A stretch of DNA of 51,071 nt, from positions 1-51,071 of IMG/VR virus record IMGVR_UViG_3300042542_004918. The stretch is one strand, 5' to 3'. Origin of the DNA: a virus. Shown in pieces: positions 26,140-34,848 of this stretch. The notes under the pieces were generated by a model. It saw only the letters and a list, made by a program, of their open reading frames with translations. It searched no databases and was not told where the DNA came from. The first letter of the stretch is position 1; every line of letters starts with the position of its first letter. The position numbers and the translations under genes are program-made.

Positions 26140-26801
26140 TAACCCCTCCTAGAGTTATGCATTCCGAGAACCATATCCCCGTATGCATTTGTAGAAGCTG
26201 CCTGCATTGCTGATCCTCTACTGTATGGACTTTGTTTGTAAAAATCTGCATTTCTATTTATCTGACTTCTTGTATATGTTGATGCTCCGTATGCGCCTCC
26301 GGCAACTGCACCAAGTGCACCAAGACCAAATGCAACTGCTCTTCCTCTAGCTGAACCCATTTTTCCAGCTTTAAAAAGGTTTTGCCCTCCAAGTAAAGGA
26401 ACTTGTTTGCCACCTATTAATGGAAGATCATCTGCAAAATTTTTAGGAATATTTATATCTTTGGCAAACTCGGTATTACTTAACATTCCAGCTCCACCAA
26501 TACCAATGCCTGCACCTGCAGCCATACCAAGTACTCCACCAGCAACTGTTCCCACTCCTGCAGCCCCAGAAGACCCAAGGGTACCTTCTAATAAGGTTCC
26601 TGGACTAAGACCTCTTGACCCAAGAAAGTACTGATCAGCGTTTTCATCGCCAAATGCAATTTCATTGCCGGCATCAAACACTGCTCCAGTTGTATTCTGA
26701 CCAAGCCCAATTGCACCAGCAGCTATTCCAGTTCCAATTAGAGCCTTTTTAGACGAACCAGCTCTTGTGACTGATCTTCCTATGCTATTTAATAAAGACA
26801 T
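26139..26801 (-). CDS. Gly-rich membrane-active virion protein (220 aa)
   Basis: Contains three hydrophobic glycine-zipper segments: A-L-I-G-T-G-I-A-A-G-A-I-G-L-G near residue 20, V-G-T-V-A-G-G-V-L-G-M-A-A-G-A-G near residue 80 and F-G-L-G-A-L-G-A-V-A-G-G near residue 158. Glycine zippers are typical of proteins that insert into membranes. It lies between the 468-aa and 1137-aa proteins with a 1-nt overlap. Possible role: part of an ejected pore or channel; inferred. Confidence 0.7.
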   Translation of the reverse strand: MSLLNSIGRSVTRAGSSKKALIGTGIAAGAIGLGQNTTGAVFDAGNEIAFGDENADQYFLGSRGLSPGTLLEGTLGSSGAAGVGTVAGGVLGMAAGAGIGIGGAGMLSNTEFAKDINIPKNFADDLPLIGGKQVPLLGGQNLFKAGKMGSARGRAVAFGLGALGAVAGGAYGASTYTRSQINRNADFYKQSPYSRGSAMQAASTNAYGDMVLGMHNSRRG

Positions 26802-26803
26802 TT

Positions 26804-29800
26804 TTATCCTCCGTAAAGGTGATTATTTTTATTTGGGCCCATTTTTGTATGGCCAACTTTATTTCTATCTAGATTCCCAACAACTCCAGCTGTTACCAAT
26901 GGATCTCTTCTTGTACTTTGAGGCATAGCTGGTGGTTGCATTTGCCTGAATGTTCTATTACTTGCCGGCTCCGTTGGCATGTAAGCCATTGTTTCTTGGA
27001 TATTTTTTTCTTCTCTTCTATTGTTATACATATAGTAACCAATACCAGCTGCAGCTAGACCTAATCCAGCTAATCCTATTGTTTTTTTATTTTTTACAAA
27101 AAAATCTGTCATTGGAGTATCAAAATCTCTACTTGCTCTTTTTGATAAATCCACTATTCTATCTAAAGAACTTGCATTTTTAGATTCAAGTACTACTTTA
27201 GCAGCTTGTCTCTTTTTTGAAGAGTCATTAAATACTTCTGATAATCTTTTTAATTTAGAAAATGCGTTAGCTGCTTCACCTTGAGCAACTTCAGAAGATC
27301 TACCTATTACTTCATCAACTTTTGTATCACTTATAGCTGACATAACTAGCATATTTGAAGCTTCGTCTACGTGCGCTATTCTCATAGCCTGATTAACTAA
27401 ATTAACATCATTATCAACTAAGTTTATACCTGCTCTTTTTGCTGCATTAAATATTCCTTCAGCTGGATCGCCCTCAACATATCCGACAACAATTCCTTTA
27501 TCTCTAATACTTTGAGAGATCTGATCAACTAAACCTGTTCTTTGTGAACCTGTCATTGTTTTATTAGCTTGAGTAATACTTGCTAATTGTGTTCCAATAT
27601 CTTGATCTCCAACTTTAATATTTTGTAAAGTATCTCTAAATGTTTCTGAATTGTCTAATAGGAAATTAGCTAGCTGTTTTGATTTACCCTCATCTAATGA
27701 TTGATTAGCTCCCCATACTAAGTTAACTCTTGATGCAAGTTTACTTTCACCTTCACCAGTTCCAGAAACAAAACTTAATGTAAACCTGTTTAAATCAGAA
27801 CTCATAATATCTTCCATTGGGTTGCTAAAAGTTTCAAATGCTTTTACTGACAATATTTGATCAGATATTTTATTAGCAGCTGTGTTTTGAGATACAGAGA
27901 ATAAAGAAGTAAAAGGCATCATTGTTTTACTGCCAAAATAATCTCCTTGCGAAGTAACTGTTCCCATTCTAGCTGAGTCTTGCATTTTAAAGAATGACAA
28001 ACCCATCTCTGTAGTAAGATCAGCATTAGCTGCATAAGCTGCGGTACCTCTTGCTGCTAAACCAATTGAATGAGTAGCTTCAGCTAAACCAACAGAAAAA
28101 GCTCTACTTTGAACATTTAAGCTAGAGTATGGCAATCCAGCCCCAGCTGCATTTCTATAATAAGAGTCTATTGCTTCATCTGAATATGTTAATGGATTTT
28201 CTATCTGATGAACTGGGCCTCCAGTAAAAGCTCCTTTAATTCTTTGGCTTATATTTCTAAATGTTTGCTGTTTACCAAATTGTTCATTAGTTAATCCTAA
28301 TGATCTAATTAAACTATCGTCGTCTCCTGCTGTTATTCCAGCAGTGATATCTCTTGCTCTTATTGATTGATCTATTGCAGTTGCTTGAGAAAAATTAAAT
28401 CCTGTTTTAACAATAGCTTCATCTGCAAGATTTCTAGTCAATTGCATTGTTCTTCCAGCTACATTAAGAGTACTTAATGTTCCTTCACCTTCTGCTCTAG
28501 CTTGGTTTAGTGTCCTAGTTATATGAGACTTAGCTACTGCACCTTCTATTATCTCATCAGCGTCTGATCCAAATGCTCTAAATGTATAATTCTTTTTGTC
28601 TTTAGAATATGCAAGAAAACCTTCAGCATCAGATGATAATCCTAGATCAGATGCTTTTGTCGTTAGTGTTATTCCCTGCATTCCTTTTTCATTAGTTGAT
28701 AAGTGCCTAAATACAGCATCGCTCATATGGCTAACGCTTCCAATGTCAGTTGTTGGAGTCATGGCTTGAGATCTTAAAATAAGATTTCTACCATATCTTT
28801 CAAATTCTGACATTTGATCACCAATAACTTTTCCTGTTTCATCAAACCTAAAATCTAGAGTTCCTAAAGACCTATACCTATCAGCAGAAGCCTGCAGAGC
28901 AACGTCTACGTCTGCTACGTGAGAACCTTGTTTTATATTGTCGATTATTCTATTTGCTTCATTACTTCCAGATGCGGCGTCTTGTTCTATTAGTTGAAGT
29001 AAGTTGGAGTTTAAGGAAATGTTTTCCATTGATCTTGGAGCCGTTTTTCCGCCTATATCTATTTGAGCTCTCATCTCTGGACTTATCATTTGATTAACTA
29101 TTTTTTTTGCTCTGTCAGGATCATTTGGAAACATAGAGCGAGCTTTTTCTTGGAAGTATGAACCCATAGTTTCAGAAGTGTCTATTAAATAATCTTTTTG
29201 AGTATTAACTCTTTGAAATACTTGATTCATTAAATCTTGAGCTACGTTGTCTGCATTAAAGGCATCTAGGCTACGAAGTGTATCTCCCATTTTATTTAAG
29301 TCGAATAAAGCGTTATGGCCAGATACGTGATCGGCATTTAACATTTCTGTAAATAACGTTTTGGACCTTTCTACAAAATTTATTCCACCCTCACCCATTT
29401 CTTGAGCTTCTCTACCCATTTGTTTTAAAGGGAGATTTACAGCGTCAGACATCCTATAACTTTGACCAGACTTAGTAACTCTAGCAGCATCCATTCTTCT
29501 ATTAATAAATGATTCATCAACTACATCTTCTTCACCAACTTTATAAGCAAACTGTCTTACTTGAGAATCTGGCAGAACGTCTGTTGTTTCTACGTCAAGA
29601 GTTAATACCCTTTTTCCAATTATGTCTACTGGATTCTCTGCTTGATAAGCTAATCTTTCAAGTGTTGCAGTATTCATCATGTTTGACATACCAAAGTTTA
29701 ATGCTTGAACACCTTGCTTATCTTTTTGCACATTAAAAAACATTTTATTTAATAAAATAGATGCAGGGTGAGAATATTCATCTACTTCATATTGGAGCAT

Positions 29801-30217
29801 GGATGAGTATAGGTTTCCTGATGGAAATTCCATTCCAGGAATTCCAACTTGCGGCAAAAGGTTATCCATCTGTAAAACTCTTTGTCGAAAAAAATTCTTC
29901 ATGTCCTGTTGAGACTGATATGTTAATTTACTTAAATCTATTTTTCCGGAAGATCTTTCGATATCCATATCTGCTATATTAGAAAATTTATTTGTATTCT
30001 TAGGATCGGAAAGAACTCTGAAGTACTCATCTTCAAATTCTTTATATCTTCCTATAAATTCTTCTGGACTCCCCATTATCCTATTGATAGCATCTGCTCC
30101 AATAGGTGTTGTTTGTCTAGCTACTTTTGCCCCACCAGGCATTGCGCCAGTTAAAGAACGAAGTAATTTAGCTAAAGAAGACTGACTGTCTGAATTACTT
30201 GTATCAAATAGATTCAT
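26804..30217 (-). CDS. Large virion-type protein with internal DnaQ-like 3'-5' exonuclease domain (1137 aa)
   Basis: Near residues 206-214 the sequence R-V-L-T-L-D-V-E-T-T-D is an Exo I (DxE) motif. About 90 residues later S-G-H-N-A-L-F-D-L-N-K gives an Exo II (HNxxFD-type) motif, as in DEDD exonucleases. The remaining ~850 residues are helical with no known motif. The C-terminus has one membrane helix (I-G-L-A-G-L-G-L-A-A-A-G-I-G-Y-Y near residue 1065) followed by a basic tail. Neighbouring Gly-rich proteins suggest it is an internal virion protein delivered with the DNA. I could not fix Exo III. Its start overlaps the end of the next upstream gene by 14 nt. Confidence 0.75.
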   Translation of the reverse strand: MNLFDTSNSDSQSSLAKLLRSLTGAMPGGAKVARQTTPIGADAINRIMGSPEEFIGRYKEFEDEYFRVLSDPKNTNKFSNIADMDIERSSGKIDLSKLTYQSQQDMKNFFRQRVLQMDNLLPQVGIPGMEFPSGNLYSSMLQYEVDEYSHPASILLNKMFFNVQKDKQGVQALNFGMSNMMNTATLERLAYQAENPVDIIGKRVLTLDVETTDVLPDSQVRQFAYKVGEEDVVDESFINRRMDAARVTKSGQSYRMSDAVNLPLKQMGREAQEMGEGGINFVERSKTLFTEMLNADHVSGHNALFDLNKMGDTLRSLDAFNADNVAQDLMNQVFQRVNTQKDYLIDTSETMGSYFQEKARSMFPNDPDRAKKIVNQMISPEMRAQIDIGGKTAPRSMENISLNSNLLQLIEQDAASGSNEANRIIDNIKQGSHVADVDVALQASADRYRSLGTLDFRFDETGKVIGDQMSEFERYGRNLILRSQAMTPTTDIGSVSHMSDAVFRHLSTNEKGMQGITLTTKASDLGLSSDAEGFLAYSKDKKNYTFRAFGSDADEIIEGAVAKSHITRTLNQARAEGEGTLSTLNVAGRTMQLTRNLADEAIVKTGFNFSQATAIDQSIRARDITAGITAGDDDSLIRSLGLTNEQFGKQQTFRNISQRIKGAFTGGPVHQIENPLTYSDEAIDSYYRNAAGAGLPYSSLNVQSRAFSVGLAEATHSIGLAARGTAAYAANADLTTEMGLSFFKMQDSARMGTVTSQGDYFGSKTMMPFTSLFSVSQNTAANKISDQILSVKAFETFSNPMEDIMSSDLNRFTLSFVSGTGEGESKLASRVNLVWGANQSLDEGKSKQLANFLLDNSETFRDTLQNIKVGDQDIGTQLASITQANKTMTGSQRTGLVDQISQSIRDKGIVVGYVEGDPAEGIFNAAKRAGINLVDNDVNLVNQAMRIAHVDEASNMLVMSAISDTKVDEVIGRSSEVAQGEAANAFSKLKRLSEVFNDSSKKRQAAKVVLESKNASSLDRIVDLSKRASRDFDTPMTDFFVKNKKTIGLAGLGLAAAGIGYYMYNNRREEKNIQETMAYMPTEPASNRTFRQMQPPAMPQSTRRDPLVTAGVVGNLDRNKVGHTKMGPNKNNHLYGG

Positions 30218-30932
30218 CTCTATCCTCTAAGACTTCAACCTCTATGTATTCATCAACTTCAAGAGTTCCCATTTTTTGTTTAATGAGTTTTTGTCTTTCT
30301 TTTTCTATTCCTTGAACTTTATCTAAAATGTCAGATATTGTTTGAGCTGTATCTAATTGCGTTTGACCAATCTTAGCTTTAGCTTCTCTGGTTGCTAGCA
30401 ATTGGTTTCTAAGATCTTTGCGACGCTTATGAAGTTTATCTTCTAGTTCTACCGCTAGGTGCAATTCTTTTTTCATAATTGGTTCACCTGTATTGGAATC
30501 TATTCCAATAATGTTTTCTTGAATAAAATGTTCTTTAGCAAGAAGTTTTGTTTTTCTAATGTATTGAACTTCTTGGTCCACCAAGTCTCTCACCATAGAT
30601 ACTTCTACTAAGTTTTGAGGATTAACTTCAAGTTGCTCCATATAATCATAAGTAAACTGAGAAACTATAGACATTTCTATAGGACAAGGATTACCCTTAG
30701 GTGCTAAGTTTTCCTTAAGAAGTGGACATGTATCTGCAAAAACACATTTTTGTGTTTCGCATGTCATTGGTATAGATGAAAACATTGACGTCTTTGTTCT
30801 TTGTGGACGAATGAGCTCAACTACTTTTTGCTTGTCTTGATCAGACCAATTTTCTGGAAGAAATAAATCTGGTCTAAGAGACTCAAATTCTTTCATAAAA
30901 TCATTTTTATTATACTTTTCTACATTAGACAT
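30204..30932 (-). CDS. Hypothetical protein with four-cysteine motif and coiled coil (242 aa)
   Basis: Residues ~58-85 carry C-E-T-Q-K-C-V-F-A-D-T-C-P-L-L and, further on, G-N-P-C-P-I-E, a four-cysteine set that could bind zinc or an Fe-S cluster. The second half is a long charged helix (L-E-D-K-L-H-K-R-R-K-D-L-R-N-Q-L) ending in an acidic tail. It lies in the late operon, overlapping both neighbours. The function is not recognised; a packaging or DNA-delivery accessory would fit, but this is speculation. Confidence 0.7.
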   Translation of the reverse strand: MSNVEKYNKNDFMKEFESLRPDLFLPENWSDQDKQKVVELIRPQRTKTSMFSSIPMTCETQKCVFADTCPLLKENLAPKGNPCPIEMSIVSQFTYDYMEQLEVNPQNLVEVSMVRDLVDQEVQYIRKTKLLAKEHFIQENIIGIDSNTGEPIMKKELHLAVELEDKLHKRRKDLRNQLLATREAKAKIGQTQLDTAQTISDILDKVQGIEKERQKLIKQKMGTLEVDEYIEVEVLEDRDESI

Positions 30933-31098
30933 TAAAATCTATCCATTCACTCGAGGCTAACCCTATATCATCAAACACTTCTGTAACAGCACTTTTACAC
31001 TTTGTGCAATAGAAGTTTTTTATGTATTTAAATTCATTTTCTTGTAAGATATATTCTACAACGTTCTGCATCTTTATAGAACATCTGGGACAAAGCAT
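30925..31098 (-). CDS. Small zinc-ribbon protein (57 aa)
   Basis: Reads M-L-C-P-R-C-S-I-K-M, then C-T-K-C-K-S about 27 residues later: two CxxC pairs forming a zinc ribbon. The C-terminus is acidic. It overlaps the start of the 242-aa cysteine protein by 8 nt and lies just after the 137-aa gene, which also has cysteines. Function unknown. Confidence 0.75.
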   Translation of the reverse strand: MLCPRCSIKMQNVVEYILQENEFKYIKNFYCTKCKSAVTEVFDDIGLASSEWIDFNV

Positions 31099-31099
31099 T

Positions 31100-31513
31100 T
31101 TACGCTGATTTAAATACGTCAGATATACTTCTTTGGAGTTTATCTACAAGCGCAATACCTTGGTCTGCGCCAATAAAAACTCCAATTTCTCTCATTTCAT
31201 CTGGGGTTAAAACTGCGGTAGGAAGATATCTAGCACCTTTGCATACTTCGCAATAGAAGTCTTTACCATTTGAGTAGCATCCACATTTTTCTATGATGCC
31301 AAAAAATTCTAAAGCTTCCGCTATATCAAACCATCTAGACTTAAAAAGTTTTTTAGTCTGCTCTTTATAGGCTCTCAGTTTATATTGATCACTGGATAAT
31401 AAAGTGCCCATGTCTAGAGACTGTTTCATTAAATCATTTATTGTTTTATATAAAAAATTTGGAAGTTCAAAATCTCCATTTGTATTTACGTAATTTTTCC
31501 ATTCATTACTCAT
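31100..31513 (-). CDS. Hypothetical protein with zinc-binding cysteines (137 aa)
   Basis: An N-terminal helical region (L-M-K-Q-S-L-D-M-G-T-L-L) precedes C-G-C-Y-S-N-G-K-D-F-Y-C-E-V-C-K-G-A-R near residue 80, which has a CxC...CxxC arrangement typical of zinc fingers of DnaJ type. The C-terminus contains L-T-P-D-E-M-R-E-I-G-V-F. It is followed after 1 nt by the 57-aa zinc ribbon. Function not recognised. Confidence 0.7.
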   Translation of the reverse strand: MSNEWKNYVNTNGDFELPNFLYKTINDLMKQSLDMGTLLSSDQYKLRAYKEQTKKLFKSRWFDIAEALEFFGIIEKCGCYSNGKDFYCEVCKGARYLPTAVLTPDEMREIGVFIGADQGIALVDKLQRSISDVFKSA

Positions 31514-31515
31514 GC

Positions 31516-32041
31516 TTACCTAAATCTTTGATTAACGTCTTGTCTTTGTTTTTGATATGCTAATCCAGCAACAACTGCTGCTGCTGCTCCTAATCCATAC
31601 TTTTGATTCTTACTTAAACTATTTAAAAACCCTTTTGGTTTCGGAACATTGTCAACTATTTTATCAGTTGTTTGTTTATCTATTACTGAAGTAACACTAG
31701 AGCCAGACCTTCCCCCTCCACCACCTTTTTCAGTTATAGCTCCACGACGTCCTGATCCTGATCCCATACCTATGGCACCCATTGGTCGCCTTTGGCCACC
31801 ACCTATGGCACCCATTGGTCGCCCTTGGCCACCACGTGGAACGGGTAGATTATTTCCACCAGCTGCCAAACCAGTTCTTCCGTCTTGGTGGAACTACTGG
31901 AGGCATTCCTCCTCCCGTAGTAGCAGAAGGTACTCTTCTACCGACTCTTTCTAAAACAGCTCTAGCATTAACTGCTTCACCACCAGAGCCAGCCGCCATT
32001 CTTTCTAAAGCTGCTATTTTTTCCGGTGCTAAAGTTCTCAT
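31516..32041 (-). CDS. Gly/Pro/Arg-rich protein with C-terminal membrane helix, +1 frameshift at CGG (174 aa)
   Basis: Frame 0 starts M-R-T-L-A-P-E-K-I-A-A-L-E-R-M and runs to M-P-P-V-V-P-P-R, where CGG (31880-31882) would lead to K-N-W-F-G-S-W-W-K and a stop. In the +1 frame GGA starts G-R-T-G-L-A-A-G-G-N-N-L-P-V-P-R and continues to the end, giving a uniform Gly/Arg/Pro composition. Near residue 155 is G-L-G-A-A-A-A-V-V-A-G-L-A-Y, a membrane helix nearly identical to that of the next gene upstream. Without the shift the second half would have to start at an unsupported internal ATG. Confidence 0.8.
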
Positions 32042-32048
32042 CTAAATC

Positions 32049-32792
32049 CTAGTACCTATAAGCGGAAGATCTACCAGATGAAGTTCCATTATCTCTTCTT
32101 CCTGCATAAGCTAACCCTGCAACTACGGCAGCTCCCATTCCAATTAAAAGCCCTCTACCATTTCTCATCTTAGAAGCACCACCAGCTACCCCATCTCCAA
32201 GTCCACCAGTACTACGTGTTGTGGTTTTGGCTGCTGATACTGGATCGGTTGGTCCTTTAGTTGTAGTCCTTCCTGTTCCTAGCATTAATTGCCTTTGTGG
32301 TGTATGGTTTATATTTCCTACGTTTATAGGACGAGGTCCTGAAGTTGAACCCATTCCACTTGCTCTTGCAGGCAGGTTTCTTGAAGGGTTCATTGGTGTT
32401 CTACCACCTGTTGTAGCCGGTAGGTTTCTTCTAGCTGGTAAGTTACTTCCAGCACCTCTCGGACCACTACTCATTGGAACTGGAAGTCTATCTGGATTAA
32501 TGGGTCTTGATTTTATTCTTACAGGAGTTGTTGTTGATCCTTGACCTGGAACCATTCTTACTTTTGGAGTAGCTCTACCGGTTCGATTAGCATCAAATGC
32601 ATTTATTCTTTCATTCTTTTCGAAGGCTTTGTTTTGAGCTCTTCTAGCTGTTGGAGAGTCGCCTAAGTTAGCTGCTCCTAAACCAAGTACTTTATTTGCT
32701 ATTGCACCTTGTCTGCCTGCACTTTTTTGTGCAAGAGGTGTTGGTGGAGTATATCTGCTGTTTTTTCCAGGATACCCTACTCCAGGTGGCAT
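32049..32792 (-). CDS. Arg/Gly/Pro-rich protein with C-terminal membrane helix (247 aa)
   Basis: A disordered basic protein (R-N-L-P-A-R-R-N-L-P-A-T-T-G-G-R) ending with L-L-I-G-M-G-A-A-V-V-A-G-L-A-Y-A-G-R-R. The membrane helix matches that of the 31516-32041 protein, so the two are related or share an anchoring module. The internal repeat N-L-P-A-R is present three times. Probable internal or membrane-engaging virion protein; inferred. Confidence 0.7.
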   Translation of the reverse strand: MPPGVGYPGKNSRYTPPTPLAQKSAGRQGAIANKVLGLGAANLGDSPTARRAQNKAFEKNERINAFDANRTGRATPKVRMVPGQGSTTTPVRIKSRPINPDRLPVPMSSGPRGAGSNLPARRNLPATTGGRTPMNPSRNLPARASGMGSTSGPRPINVGNINHTPQRQLMLGTGRTTTKGPTDPVSAAKTTTRSTGGLGDGVAGGASKMRNGRGLLIGMGAAVVAGLAYAGRRDNGTSSGRSSAYRY

Positions 32793-32852
32793 AAATTACC
32801 TCCATTATAAACGATATAATAGAATAGTAATTAATTATTTTGATTTTTGTAA

Positions 32853-32981
32853 TTAAAATATTTTTTTAAGACCTTTTGGAAAAAGATTTTGTCTTACAAA
32901 CTTTCTATAGGATTTTGCAGATCTATTCAAAGGTAAGGTATATCTACTATTGACTTGTCTTTCATTACTGTTCTTTGACAT
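32853..32981 (-). CDS. Small basic protein (42 aa)
   Basis: Reads M-S-K-N-S-N-E-R-Q-V-N-S-R-Y and ends F-P-K-G-L-K-K-I-F. It is strongly basic and starts inside the last codons of the AAA+ gene (17-nt overlap). The sequence Q-N-L-F-P-K-G-L could be an amphipathic tail. Function unknown; the overlap and the SD-like AAAGAA suggest it is real but moderately uncertain. Confidence 0.5.
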   Translation of the reverse strand: MSKNSNERQVNSRYTLPLNRSAKSYRKFVRQNLFPKGLKKIF

Positions 32982-34413
32982 CATTCTTTCTTTCTTTCTT
33001 TGGTTTATTTAAATTTAATACAAGATCATCTTCATAATTTAAGTGAAATATAGTTCCCCTTGGAGGGGGGGTATTAATAATTATATCAGCAACCTTATCT
33101 TCAATCATCTCTCTTCTTATCTGAGACAAACCTCTTGCCCCCTTGACAGAGTCAATTCCCTTATCAAGCATTGCGTCAATTACGGAGTCAGTATATATTA
33201 CTGAGTAGCCTTTGGTTAAAAGTTTGTTTTTAACAACTGACATTTCTAGTTCTGCGATTCCTACAAGGTTTTCTCTAGATAGATGATTAAATACTAATAT
33301 TTTGTCCAGTCTATTTAAAAACTCTGGTTTAAAATGTTTTCTAACCGCTTCTAAAGTATTTTTTTCAACTATATCTTTTTTTGGTATTTCTTTTGTTTTA
33401 GAAGAAAAATCAACTCTTCCGGTAAATCCAGCTGAGGTTTTCAATAGATCATCAGATATCTTGTCGTTACCTAGGTTAGTGGTCATGATTATGATTGTAT
33501 TCCTAAAACTAACCGACTTACCCTTATTGTCAGTAAGCATGCCATCATCAAAAACTCTTAGGAATGTATTCCATAAATCTTGATGAGCTTTTTCTACTTC
33601 ATCTAAAAGAACAACTGTACTTGGATATTTCCTAACTAGATTAACAAGTTGACCACCTTCTTCGTGGCCTATATAACCTGGGGGAGATCCAATAAGTTTT
33701 TGGTTCTCATGCTTATGTTGAAACTCGCCACAGTCTATTCTTACTAAAGAGTTCTCTGAACCAAAGATATACTTATGCAATGTGTTTGCTAAGTGTGTCT
33801 TACCTACTCCAGATGCTCCTGCAAATAGAAATACACCAAGTGGTCTATTGGTATCATTTAATCCAACTTGAGATCTTTTCAAGGCTGAGACAATAGTCTC
33901 TATAGATTGATCTTGACCAATGATATTATCCTTCAAATGGGCTTCAAGTCCAAGGAACTTTTCTCTAGAAAGTTTTTTTGGCTTTACCTTTTGCCATTGA
34001 GTAGATTCTTTTTTAAAAGTCTTATTAAAAAAATCCTCAAGCTCTGGAGGAAGATCTGTTAGATCTGGCATATCATTTTTAGTATTTACTTTTGGACTTT
34101 TCTTTAAAGCATTAGGTTTCTCTAAATACGCTAAATCAATCCACTGATCTATATCAAGACCAGGATTTAGCATTATACATCCATAATATAATGCTTCTAG
34201 ACACTTTTCTGCTGCGCCTCTACTCATCATCCTGAGTGACTCAGCTACATCTGTTTTAATATTAAAAATTACAGATTCAAGAATAGCTTTACGATATTCT
34301 TTTGGTGGCTTGTTATCTATCTCGTCAAGTAATATTTTAGCTTCTTCTGGCTCTAAAACTTTATACTTAACATAAGTTCCTAGCTCAGGCACATAGATTT
34401 GATAAATATTCAT
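32965..34413 (-). CDS. ClpA/ClpB-type AAA+ ATPase (482 aa)
   Basis: A single AAA+ module of the Clp D2 type: I-I-G-Q-D-Q-S-I-E near residue 165, Walker A F-A-G-A-S-G-V-G-K-T near residue 198, the pore segment S-P-P-G-Y-I-G-H near residue 243, Walker B V-V-L-L-D-E-V-E-K-A-H near residue 267 and sensor N-T-I-I-I-M-T-T-N-L-G near 302. The C-terminal part contains the arginine-rich D2 small domain (G-A-R-G-L). The first ~120 residues are a family-specific N-domain. Clp chaperones unfold proteins using ATP; no ClpP partner or clear P-loop tripeptide is seen, so assembly chaperoning is possible. It is the first gene of the late operon. Confidence 0.88.
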   Translation of the reverse strand: MNIYQIYVPELGTYVKYKVLEPEEAKILLDEIDNKPPKEYRKAILESVIFNIKTDVAESLRMMSRGAAEKCLEALYYGCIMLNPGLDIDQWIDLAYLEKPNALKKSPKVNTKNDMPDLTDLPPELEDFFNKTFKKESTQWQKVKPKKLSREKFLGLEAHLKDNIIGQDQSIETIVSALKRSQVGLNDTNRPLGVFLFAGASGVGKTHLANTLHKYIFGSENSLVRIDCGEFQHKHENQKLIGSPPGYIGHEEGGQLVNLVRKYPSTVVLLDEVEKAHQDLWNTFLRVFDDGMLTDNKGKSVSFRNTIIIMTTNLGNDKISDDLLKTSAGFTGRVDFSSKTKEIPKKDIVEKNTLEAVRKHFKPEFLNRLDKILVFNHLSRENLVGIAELEMSVVKNKLLTKGYSVIYTDSVIDAMLDKGIDSVKGARGLSQIRREMIEDKVADIIINTPPPRGTIFHLNYEDDLVLNLNKPKKERKNDVKEQ

Positions 34414-34627
34414 TTATAGAGTCCTTGCTTGTTTTTAATAGATAGTAACAAAAATTATTATCTTATCTTAACAAAGAATTATTTTTAACTCTATATACGT
34501 ATACTTATATAAGTTTGCTTATATAATATAAGATTATATGATTCACTTGCGTGACTACGACCACAGTGGTTTCCTTAGCTGCTTATATAAGAGTATATCG
34601 AGTAAATAATTGCTCTGTCAAATTTTT
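34414..34627. promoter_or_regulatory. AT-rich divergent control region with CTTATATAAG palindromes
   Basis: The region upstream of the late operon contains three copies of the CTTATATAAG-like palindrome (one at about 34507-34518, a related one at 34518-34530, one at 34581-34590). They lie in very AT-rich DNA between leftward Clp and rightward recA transcription units. They could be operators or -10-like elements. I could not define a clean -35/-10 pair, so the specific role is uncertain. Confidence 0.4.
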
Positions 34628-34783
34628 CTAGATATTTTCTATTTCAGGTCTGTCTTCTAGACACGGACCAGAGAAATGCCAATACATTAAAAGATCATCA
34701 ACAGTTGTTATTCTTTTATTTAGAATAAGTAAAGCTCTTTGGAATTCAAGCTTAATGTCAATACTTCCTTTGGGTTGTTTCAT
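34628..34783 (-). CDS. Small hypothetical protein (51 aa)
   Basis: Reads M-K-Q-P-K-G-S-I-D-I-K-L-E-F-Q and contains N-K-R-I-T-T-V-D-D-L-L and H-F-S-G-P-C-L-E-D. GGAG lies 7 nt before the ATG. It is divergent from the recA cluster, whose -10-like TATAAT is at 34801. Possibly a small early regulator; not recognised. Confidence 0.65.
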   Translation of the reverse strand: MKQPKGSIDIKLEFQRALLILNKRITTVDDLLMYWHFSGPCLEDRPEIENI

Positions 34784-34848
34784 TTAAATCTCCAATACGA
34801 TATAATGCGATCTGAATACTATTCAAGTATACCAAATAAAGGATATAA

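Noticed and set aside
6786-32041. Ordinary P-site +1 slippage at the five shift sites
   Set aside because: The preceding codons differ and would not re-pair well after moving by one base; only CGGA is common. Random sequencing error is also less likely, as the extra base is C before GGA in all five cases and no homopolymer is involved, but re-sequencing is still needed.
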